DNA from: Saprospiraceae bacterium
GTDB taxonomy: Bacteria > Bacteroidota > Bacteroidia > Chitinophagales > Saprospiraceae
DNA length: 8,803 nt
Direction: 5' to 3'
NCBI GenBank assembly: GCA_014379065.1
Contig: JACMMM010000618.1
Location: 1-8,803 of the forward strand
Positions 1 to 7,800 of this stretch are shown in pieces. Within the stretch, counting starts at the first letter, position 1. Each line of letters opens with the position of its first letter. The notes below the pieces were generated by a model. The model made no database searches, was not told the origin of the DNA, and worked only from the letters and a program-made list of their open reading frames with translations. The translations under genes were made by a program, and so were the position numbers.

Positions 1-1091
1 CCGTCGTTGTCAAAATCGCACAATTCCGCTCCCATGGCACTCATGCTGTTATGGCGGAAATACTTGCTCATTTGATCGGTGAACCCCCCTTTTTGGTTGT
101 TGATAAAAAGATTGTCAGGGTGTACAAAGTCGTTGCCGACATAGACATCCGGCCAGCCATCAGCGTTCACATCCGAAACGGACACGCTAAGGCCAAAGCC
201 AAAATTTTGGATACCTGCTTGCTTACTAACATTGACAAATTTTCCGTTCTGGTTTAGGTAAAAATTGTCCGAATCGTATTCTGCTTTTGGGTCGAGATCT
301 GGCAAAAAAGACTTTCCATCAGGGCCGTATTTGAGCACTAAGCGATTGGCATGGCTCAGATCAGTCGGGTGATTTATAACATAGCAATCGAGGTCGCCAT
401 CGTTGTCAGCGTCAAAGAAATTCGCGCCAGAGCAAGGGCTTTTGTCATCCAAGCCATACGCATTGGCACTTTCAGTGAAGGCCCCACCCCAGCCCTCCCC
501 ATTAGGGAGGGAGCCATTGTTAATGAACAACTTAGCTACTCGCCCGGAGGCATCTGGCCCGGCATGGCAAACAAAAAGGTCCAGCCAGCCATCCGCATTC
601 ACATCGGCAGCTGTTACCGACGTTTCAAAGCCTTCTTCAGATCCTACTCCTGCGGCATCCGTAATGTCTTTGAATTTGAAATTGCCTTGGTTCAGGTAAA
701 GGAGGTTTTTGCCATTGGAACAAACGAAGTAAATATCTGGCAGGTTATCATTGTTAATGTCGGCCACCGCCACGCCCCCGCCATTGTATTGGTTGATGTT
801 TAGGACAACATTGTGTTCATTGTCTTCCAATATCTTATTCTGGAAATCAACGCCCGTTTCTTTGGGAGAAAGTAATTGTAGGCGAGGTTTTTTGGCCGTC
901 AGCGTGGGCTCTGAGCCAGAATCGTCGGACAGGGAAGGGCCTTGGGTTTCGCCATTGACACCCCAAAAATAATAGGCAGCGCAGGCCAACGCGAGCAAGC
1001 CAAACACCCAAAGGAGATATCGGCGTCGGGGCGCAGGGGTTGTAGCATTCGCGCGGCTAATAGGGGCGGTTTGTTTTGTTTTTTTGCTCAT
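1..1091 (-). CDS. FG-GAP/VCBS repeat protein, 5' part (gene C, partial)
   Basis: This frame is open without a stop from the ATG at 1091 to the window edge (363 full codons), so the gene continues to the left. The start is supported by the MSKK opening shared with both upstream paralogues. Residues 1-24 are a basic tail ending RRR. Residues 25-44 are hydrophobic and contain LLALAC, with Cys37. Five Asp-rich calcium-type loops follow, starting near D111, D163, D227, D307 and D359 (for example DADNDGDLDCY), matching loops 1-5 of the first propeller in gene B. The protein is very close to gene B throughout, so an ASPIC/UnbV domain and second propeller probably lie beyond the edge; that is inference. 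Residues 194-204 (SLPNGEGWGGA) form an insertion absent from the paralogues. It is probably an envelope-anchored binding or scaffold protein; substrate unknown. It lies 192 bp after gene B and is probably co-transcribed. Confidence 0.93.
   Translation of the reverse strand, partial: MSKKTKQTAPISRANATTPAPRRRYLLWVFGLLALACAAYYFWGVNGETQGPSLSDDSGSEPTLTAKKPRLQLLSPKETGVDFQNKILEDNEHNVVLNINQYNGGGVAVADINNDNLPDIYFVCSNGKNLLYLNQGNFKFKDITDAAGVGSEEGFETSVTAADVNADGWLDLFVCHAGPDASGRVAKLFINNGSLPNGEGWGGAFTESANAYGLDDKSPCSGANFFDADNDGDLDCYVINHPTDLSHANRLVLKYGPDGKSFLPDLDPKAEYDSDNFYLNQNGKFVNVSKQAGIQNFGFGLSVSVSDVNADGWPDVYVGNDFVHPDNLFINNQKGGFTDQMSKYFRHNSMSAMGAELCDFDND
480..512. repeat. GC-rich palindromic segment in frame within gene C
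   Basis: This segment encodes SLPNGEGWGGA (residues 194-204) of gene C. Genes A and B read straight from NNxNL into TFTE at this point, so gene C has gained a net eight residues (24 nt). The DNA contains a 7-bp perfect stem with a 5-nt loop, CCCTCCC-CATTA-GGGAGGG (493-511), followed by a C-rich tract (481-491). It falls between two Asp-rich loops, where a propeller tolerates extra residues. Confidence 0.65.
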
Positions 1092-1190
1092 TGTATGAAA
1101 AATGAATTTTGGCTTCTAAAGGGTGGAAGGGGTTATATTAAAAGTCTAGGTGGAAAAATTTATCGCAGAATTATATTTTGAATTTCATAA

Positions 1191-1223
1191 AATCCTATAA
1201 GGTTTTCAAAACCTTATAGGATT
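1191..1223. repeat. 33-bp palindrome between genes B and C
   Basis: Two 16-bp arms match perfectly around a single central base: AATCCTATAAGGTTTT (1191-1206), C at 1207, and its exact complement at 1208-1223. It lies 60 bp past the stop of gene B and 99 bp before the start of gene C. On the minus strand the stem is followed by TTTTATG, a short U-run, so it could act as a weak terminator or 3'-end stabiliser for the gene B message. It has the same arm length and 1-nt centre as the palindrome at 8486-8518. The rest of the 192-bp gap is AT-rich and shows nothing else I can name. Confidence 0.9.
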
Positions 1224-1283
1224 CAATTGATTGAAACGCAACATAATGTTTCTGTCAAAAATTTACAAAATACCTTTTGGCAG

Positions 1284-4200
1284 TCATTTAAAAATCTGTA
1301 TCCTGCTATTGTTGTTGGCCACCACAATGATTCGTTTGCCACCCGCGCCGCGCAACAGTGCCAAATCCCGCGCTTCACGCTCAGCCCAAAAGCCGCTCTG
1401 CATATTGTCGAGCCAGGCAAAATGGCCTTTCCCATCGCCCAAAAGGAGCGTGCCTGTTCCAGCATCGCAGGGGTTGGTTTCTACTTCATAGCCGTATTTG
1501 TTTCCGGCCATTAAGATGTCCAAATTGCCGTCTCCATTGAAATCCTCGCAGACAATCCCTTGAACTGGAGCCGTTTGTGCCTGGGTGGGTAAGCTGTGTC
1601 GCACGAATTTCCCGCCTTGGTTTTCCCACCAACAAGTTTCCATTTGGTAGCAAAAGAGATTGAGCGCAGCATCCAAATCCTTTTGTGGCCACAGATCGCT
1701 CATCGTGGCTTTAGCATAGTCCGTTGAGTAGAGAAACTTCTTTTTGAGCACGGGCATCTGTTTCACCAATACTTCTTTTTGCAAGAGCGGATAAATTTTT
1801 CCGCCCTCCATAAAGGCCACAATCGGGTCGAGGGTACCGTTGTTGTCAAAGTCTTTTGCGTAGCACCGGAAAGGCGCATCAGCACTGGCCGTGAAGCGTG
1901 TGTTCAGTCCCAGATTGCCCGTCACGAGGTCGAGATCACCGTCTTTGTCGAGGTCTGCCAGCGCGAGGCGATTCCAGAGGCCATTGGTTTTAGCGAAGCC
2001 AAATTGTTCCGTTACTGCTTCTAACTTGTTGTTTTTCAATTGAAAAACGGACACAGGCATCCATTCCCCCACCGCCACGAGTTCTTTTTGCCCGTCGCCG
2101 TTTAGATCACTCCAAGCCAAATCAGTCACCATACCACAATGCTCAAATGAGCCTCCAACCTGACTGGTCACATCAACAAAATTCCCGCCATTATTTTGGA
2201 GAACAACGCTGCGCGGCGTTAGTGGCCAGTTTTTGGGTGTGAGTCGCCCACCAATAAAAAGATCAAGGTCTCCATCGCCGTCGTAATCATGCGCCGCTGC
2301 CCGGAGGCCCAATTCTTTGAAAACGGGTAAAGAAGTCTCTGATTTTGAAAAATTGCCTTTCCCATCATTGAGGTATAGGCGGCATTGCCAAGCGCGATCC
2401 GTTATGGCATCCGCCCCACCGCTCAGTACAAAAAGGTCGAGGTCTTTGTCGCCGTCGGCATCGAAGAAAAGCCCGCTGTGGTCTTCGTATTTTTCGTCGG
2501 CTTTAAACACTGCAGTTGAGCTGGCTCGGAAAGTGCCAACAGCGGTTTGGAGATACATGGCGCTTGGCCCCATCGCGGAATTTCCGATGAAAAAATCCTC
2601 CAGTCCATCGCCGTTCACGTCTGCTTGTGCCATGAGCGGGCCGAGATCCGTCATTGTCCAAGGGTAAAGCACCCAGGTTTCAAAATCGCTGACAGGATTC
2701 TCTTTGTGTTCAAAGTCCATCCCCAAGCTGGCTGCATTTTTTTCTGAAAATAGGGTCGAAGCGGTAGGGAGAAGAGGCATTAGATGTGCAACGTAACCCG
2801 AGGCATCGGTCCATTTGAGTTGGAGGCGCTGGTTGGCGGGCACATTGGTCAGCGTTTGTGTTTTGCCATCGGGCCAGCGGACGGTGAAGCGGTCTATCTG
2901 AGCCGTTTGGCCAAGCCCAAAATGGATGAGGTGCTCTACGGAGGAAAAAATGCCGTGGTTGGGGTTAAGCTCCTGATACTGCTTAATGCCTTCTTGCCCC
3001 GTTTGGGCAGCGGCATATTCAATCAAAACAGAAGCCCCTACAGCAAATGGGTTGGCGGGGCTTCCTTGCAATTTTGCTTGGAGGTAATTGCCGCCGTTCT
3101 GTTCACGGGTAAGGTTTTTATAAATAAAAGCCGGATCTTCCAGGTTGTTGACGACCAAATCCAGGTCGCCATCGGCATCAAAATCCGCCCAGGCACCGCC
3201 ACCCGACCAAGAGCCGGGCATCGTCATCCAGTCACCGCTTTTGTCTTCAAATTGCCAGTTTCCCTTGTTCTGATATACGAAGTTGCGCACCTTGTACTCG
3301 GCAAGCATTTCGTTGAAAGGCGTGACGTCTTTGTTCTTGCTGTTCAAGACTTTAGTGACTTCAGGCAGAAAGAAATCCATGTAGTCACGGTTGGTCACTT
3401 CTCGGCGATAACCATTGGCGACGTGGAGATCTTTGAGACCGTCGTTGTCGAGATCCGCCAAGAGGCAGCTCCACGACCAGTCGGTTTTGTACACACCGGC
3501 CAGACAAGCCACGTCGCTAAAAGTGCCGTTCCCGTTGTTGTGCTGGAGCACGTTGCGCGTCACGGGCCTTAGAAAACCGTTTTGCACCATGGAGAGATAA
3601 CGGCTAAGCGAATTTGAGTTTCTGAGCAATTTTTGTCTGTAATTGGTGGCGGGGAACATATCCACAGCCATGAGATCCACGCGCCCATCATTGTCATAAT
3701 CGCTCAAATCCGTTCCCATGGTGCTCATGGTGTTGTGCTGGAAATAGCGGTTCATTTGGTCTGTAAACCCACCTTTTTGATCATTTATGAAAAAATTATC
3801 GGGCTGCACATAGTCGTTTCCGACATAAATATCAGGCCAACCGTCGGCATTGATGTCCGTTACAGATACACTTAGGCCAAAGCCGAAATTCTGAATGCCG
3901 GCTTGTTTGGAGACATTTACAAACTTGCCGCCCTCATTTTGGTACAGATTGTCCGCGTCGTATTCCACTTTTGGGTCAAGGTCTGGCATCGTGGTTTTTC
4001 CGTCCGGGCCATACTTGAGCGTGATTCGGTTGGCGTGAACCTGGTTTGTGGGGTGGTTTACGACATAGCAATCCAGGTCGCCATCATTGTCGTAGTCAAA
4101 GAAATTCGCGCCAGAACTGGGGCTTTTGTCGGCTAAGCCAAATTCCTCTGCACGTTCCGTAAACGTCAAGTTTTGATTATTGATGAATAATTTGGCTACC

Positions 4201-4766
4201 CTTCTCTCTGCCTCCACTTCTGACCCGGCACGGCATACATACAAATCAAGCCAGCCATCGGCGTTTACATCGGCAGCGGTCACGGAAGTTTCAAATCCGC
4301 CTTCAGATCCCACTCCCGCAGCATCGGTGATGTCCTTGAATTTTAAATTACCTTCGTTGAGATAAAGGCGGTTTTTTCCACTACAGGATACAAAATATAG
4401 GTCAGGAAGGTTGTCATTGTTGATGTCAGCCACGGCCACACCCCCGCCGTTGTATTGGTTCAGGTTCAGGACGATGTTGTGTTCATTGTCCTCCAATATA
4501 TAATTCTGAAAATCAACACCTGTCTCTGCCGGGGTAAGCAATTGGAGGCGAGGGTTTTTGGCCGTCAAGGTGGGTTCTGAGCCTGATTCTGCCGAAAAAG
4601 AAGCGGCTTTGTTTTTGCCTCGCACCGCAATGAAATAGTAGGCAGCACAAGCCAGCAGCAACAAGCCAAGCCCCCAAAGGAGGTATTTTCGACGCGACGA
4701 AGGTGCAGCGGTTTTGGCGGGACTGTTGGTGGTGACCACGACAGGGCGCTTTGTCTTTTTGCTCAT
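1284..4766 (-). CDS. FG-GAP/VCBS repeat protein with central ASPIC/UnbV domain (gene B)
   Basis: This 1160-residue protein is complete, and its ATG gives the MSKK opening shared by all three paralogues. Residues 1-27 are a basic tail (RRK at 25-27). Residues 28-48 are a single hydrophobic segment with LLLLAC, so Cys40 is a possible lipidation site. Seven Asp-rich loops of the D-x-[DN]-x-D-G-x-x-D kind start near D114, D166, D224, D304, D356, D438 and D528. An ASPIC/UnbV domain spans about 570-652, with FGLG at 616 and WPDGK at 631. Seven more loops start near D716, D769, D827, D887, D938, D972 and D1075. Such loops bind calcium in FG-GAP propellers, so two seven-bladed propellers are inferred. 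No type IX C-terminal sorting domain is evident; the chain ends in SRIQIFK. No catalytic motif is visible. Family members are sometimes annotated as RNA-binding proteins, which nothing here supports. An envelope binding role is the safest reading. Confidence 0.96.
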   Translation of the reverse strand: MSKKTKRPVVVTTNSPAKTAAPSSRRKYLLWGLGLLLLACAAYYFIAVRGKNKAASFSAESGSEPTLTAKNPRLQLLTPAETGVDFQNYILEDNEHNIVLNLNQYNGGGVAVADINNDNLPDLYFVSCSGKNRLYLNEGNLKFKDITDAAGVGSEGGFETSVTAADVNADGWLDLYVCRAGSEVEAERRVAKLFINNQNLTFTERAEEFGLADKSPSSGANFFDYDNDGDLDCYVVNHPTNQVHANRITLKYGPDGKTTMPDLDPKVEYDADNLYQNEGGKFVNVSKQAGIQNFGFGLSVSVTDINADGWPDIYVGNDYVQPDNFFINDQKGGFTDQMNRYFQHNTMSTMGTDLSDYDNDGRVDLMAVDMFPATNYRQKLLRNSNSLSRYLSMVQNGFLRPVTRNVLQHNNGNGTFSDVACLAGVYKTDWSWSCLLADLDNDGLKDLHVANGYRREVTNRDYMDFFLPEVTKVLNSKNKDVTPFNEMLAEYKVRNFVYQNKGNWQFEDKSGDWMTMPGSWSGGGAWADFDADGDLDLVVNNLEDPAFIYKNLTREQNGGNYLQAKLQGSPANPFAVGASVLIEYAAAQTGQEGIKQYQELNPNHGIFSSVEHLIHFGLGQTAQIDRFTVRWPDGKTQTLTNVPANQRLQLKWTDASGYVAHLMPLLPTASTLFSEKNAASLGMDFEHKENPVSDFETWVLYPWTMTDLGPLMAQADVNGDGLEDFFIGNSAMGPSAMYLQTAVGTFRASSTAVFKADEKYEDHSGLFFDADGDKDLDLFVLSGGADAITDRAWQCRLYLNDGKGNFSKSETSLPVFKELGLRAAAHDYDGDGDLDLFIGGRLTPKNWPLTPRSVVLQNNGGNFVDVTSQVGGSFEHCGMVTDLAWSDLNGDGQKELVAVGEWMPVSVFQLKNNKLEAVTEQFGFAKTNGLWNRLALADLDKDGDLDLVTGNLGLNTRFTASADAPFRCYAKDFDNNGTLDPIVAFMEGGKIYPLLQKEVLVKQMPVLKKKFLYSTDYAKATMSDLWPQKDLDAALNLFCYQMETCWWENQGGKFVRHSLPTQAQTAPVQGIVCEDFNGDGNLDILMAGNKYGYEVETNPCDAGTGTLLLGDGKGHFAWLDNMQSGFWAEREARDLALLRGAGGKRIIVVANNNSRIQIFK
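2995..3009. repeat. Small hairpin inside the ASPIC domain of gene B
   Basis: TGCCC (2995-2999) pairs with GGGCA (3005-3009) around CGTTT. It encodes part of AAAQTGQEG in a loop of the ASPIC/UnbV domain. The same position in gene A also has a hairpin (6591-6606). A stem this short could arise by chance; the shared position is the reason for listing it. Confidence 0.35.
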
Positions 4767-4781
4767 TGTGAAGGTTCATTC

Positions 4782-4859
4782 ACCACATAGTTCACATAGC
4801 ACACATAGTTTTGGAAATCAGTATTCTACTAACTATGTGTTCTATGTGAACTATGTGGT
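4782..4859. repeat. Long inverted repeat filling the gap between genes A and B
   Basis: Arms of 29 bp (4782-4810 and 4831-4859) pair with one mismatch (C4800 against T4841) around a 20-nt loop. Each arm is built of 9-bp units: CACATAGTT, CACATAGCA, CACATAGTT start at 4784, 4793 and 4802, with complementary units in the other arm. It begins 9 bp past the stop of gene A and ends 15 bp before the start of gene B, so it occupies most of the 102-bp gap. A smaller hairpin (GTGAA/TTCAC, 4768-4783) lies between it and the gene B start. It could be a terminator, an mRNA processing or stability element, or a small mobile palindrome; the sequence does not decide. Confidence 0.9.
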
Positions 4860-4868
4860 AGGTTTATT

Positions 4869-7800
4869 TCATTCAAAAATCTGCAAAGCACTCCCGTTGT
4901 TCGGCACCACAAAAACCCGCTTTCCACCGGCCCCTTTGAGCATGGCCAAATCACGCGCTTCGCGCATGGCCCAAAATCCGCTTTGAAGGTTGTTGACCCA
5001 AGTGAAATTGCCTTTTCCGTCGCCAGATAAGAACACCCCGTTGCCTGCATCGCAACGCCCGCCTTCTATCTCCATGTGGTATTTATTGCCAGCCATAAGC
5101 AGGTCAATATTTCCGTCGCCATTAAGGTCTTCCGCGACAATGCCTTGAATGACAGAGGCTTGTGTCTGGCGCGGAAGGCTATGACGGACAAAATTGCCGC
5201 CTTGATTTTCCCACCAACATGTTTCGAGATCATACGCCACCAAATGCAGGGCCTCGTCAAGTTCTTTCTTTGACCACACATCTTCAATGGTGACCTCCGA
5301 CCAGTTTTTGGCGTAGAGATACCGCTTTTTGAGACTGGGAATTTGCTTCACAATATTCTCTTTCTGGGCCATCGGGTAGTTGTTTTTGCCTTCAAACATG
5401 GTCATGATCGGGTCAAGGGTGCCGTTGTTGTCGAAGTCTTTGGCGTAACAACCAAGCGGCCCATCAGCACTGGCGATAAAGCGGGTATTAAGGCCGAAAT
5501 TGCCAGTCACGAGGTCTAAGTCACCGTCTTTGTCCAAATCGGCCACTTCAAGGCTATGCCATAGACCGTTGCTTTTGCCTAGGCCAAATTGGGCTGTAAC
5601 ATTTTTCAATACCCCGCCCGTGAGTTTGAAAATGCTAACAGGCATAAATTCGCCTACTACAATGAGTTCTTGTTGACCGTCTTTGTCCACATCTGCCCAG
5701 GAAAGATCGGTGACCATGCCACATTTAGAAAAATCGCCCCCTATAAAAGCCGTTACATCAATAAGGCTGTTGCGGTCGTTGCGCAGCACATAACTGGGTG
5801 GTGTAATCGGCCAGCGCCCGGGAGTGACACGGCCGCCAATGAAAAGGTCCTGGTCGCCGTCATTGTCATAATCATACGTTGTAACACGCAAGCCCACCGT
5901 GCGGATATCGGGCAGGTTGGCAGGATTGGCACGCCCAAAAGTGCCTTTTCCGTCAATATTGATGTAAAGCCGGTTTTGCCAAGCATACGCTTCAGCTTCT
6001 TTTTTCGCTTCTGCCCCGCCACTTACCACAAAAAGGTCTTGATCTCCATCCATGTCAAAATCAAAAAAGACCCCGCCATGGTCTTCATATTGTTTTTCGG
6101 TTTCCCAAAGGGGCAGATTGCTTGGCTTGAACTTGCCATCCGGGGTTTGCACATAAAGTGCCGCCTGATTGTTAAAGCCGTTCCCTACAAAAAAATCATC
6201 CAGTCCGTCGCCGTTCACGTCGCCTTTGGCCGTGAGCGGGCCCAGGTCTGACTCGTACCAGGGCACCAGCGGAAAATTCTCAAAATCAATGTATTTGCCC
6301 TCTTTGTGATCAAAATTGACCCCTTTGGACGCCGTTTTGTCCGACATCAACGTCGGGCCGTTCACGGAGGGCACCAGCGTAGGGGTATTACCAGACGCAT
6401 CTTTCCAATCCAATTGAAGCCGTTGGTTGGTGGGTACATTGGTAAGTGTTTGCGTCTTACCGTCGGGCCAGCGGATGCTTAGTTTTTCCACTTGTGCCAA
6501 TTGTCCCATGCCAAAATGAATCAGGTGTTCCGAGGAGGAGAAAATGCCCCGGTTTGGGCTGATTTCCTGAAATTGTTTCTCGCCAGCCTGCCCCGCTTGG
6601 GCGGGGTTACCGTATTCGATGAGTACGGAAGCACCCACTGCGAATGGATTTTGTGGGCTTCCGTGGAGTTTGGCTTGGAGATAATTGCCTTTGTTTTGTT
6701 CGCGGCTGAGGTTTTTGTAAATAAAGGCAGGGTCTTCTAAGTTGCTGATTACCAAGTCTAAATCACCGTCTGCATCCAGATCTGCCCAAGCAGCACCGCA
6801 AGACCAGGAGGCCTCCATAGTAGCCCAGTCACCGCTTTTGTCCTCGAACTCCCAGTTACCCTTGTTCTGGTAAATGAAGTCAGTAGGTTTATAGGTGGGA
6901 ATGGCATCCAAGATCATCTTTATTCGGGTGTAATCGTCGCTGCCCGCCTGATTTGCCTTGTTTTTTATGTCTGGCAGAAGGAACTCGAAGTAATCACGAT
7001 GGCCCACTTCCCGGCGGTAGCCATTGGTGATGTAGATGTCGCGGTGACTGTCGTTGTCAAGGTCTGCTACGAGACCGCTCCAGGACCAATCCGTTTTAAA
7101 AACACCCGCCATACACCCGATTTCGCTAAAGGTGCCGTTGCCATTGTTGCGTTGAAACACATTGTGGGTCACCGGTTCGAAATAGTTGTTTTGCACCATC
7201 GAAAGATAGCGGCCGAGCGAATTGGTGGTTTGTAAGAGTTTGTGCCGCTTGTTATGGGTTGGCAGCATATCCATGGCCAAAAGGTCTACAAAACCATCAT
7301 TGTCAAAATCACTCAAATCCGTGCCCATGGTACTTTGCGATGTATGTCGGAAGTAATCTGCAAGGCGGTTGGTGAATTTGCCTTTCCCATCGTTGATAAA
7401 AAGCAGGTCAGGTTGGAAAAAATCGTTTCCGACGTAAATATCCGGGGAGCCATCGCGGTTAAAATCAGAAATAGACACGCTCAGGCCAAAGGCAAAAGTC
7501 CAAACGCCTGATTCTTTCGAAACATCGGCAAACCCGCCTTTTCCGCCAGCCAACAACGCGGGAGGGCCGTCATTGCGGAAATAACGATCCGTATCATGTT
7601 CTTTTTTGGGAACAAGGTTTGGGATGGGTTTCCCTTCAGCGTCGTAAACCACATCAATTTTGCTCGCGTAGGTGATGTCTGTTAGGTAATTGAGCACAAA
7701 ACAATCCAGGTCCCCATCTGCATCACCGTCAAAGAAAGTTGCGCCAGAACTGGCGCTGATATCATCGAGGCCGTATTCCTTGGAGCGCTCCGTAAAAGTG

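Noticed and set aside
1..1091. Gene C as a pseudogene, since its end is not seen
   Set aside because: The frame is intact for all 363 visible codons and loop motifs are preserved; it is simply cut by the window edge.
1239..1272. Possible promoter for gene C: TTTG (1269-1266), 20-nt spacer, TATGTTG (1245-1239) on the minus strand
   Set aside because: The spacing fits the Bacteroidota pattern, but the -7 box misses the consensus at two of six fixed positions, and the AT-rich gap makes such matches likely by chance.
2784..3572. Long plus-strand open frame (262 codons) opposite gene B
   Set aside because: It is antisense to a clear FG-GAP/ASPIC gene. The Asp/Asn-rich codons of these proteins read as Val/Ile-rich frames with few stops on the other strand. 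The same applies at 351-803, 5589-6251 and 7860-8432.
4782..4859. CRISPR-like array because of the repeated CACATAG units
   Set aside because: The units are contiguous 9-mers with no spacers of CRISPR length, and no cas gene is present.
4771..4874. Possible target duplication flanking the long palindrome: AAGGTTCATTC on the left and AGGTTTATTTCATTC on the right
   Set aside because: The two flanks do not match without gaps, and the right one includes the gene A stop codon. Similarity is too loose to claim an insertion event.
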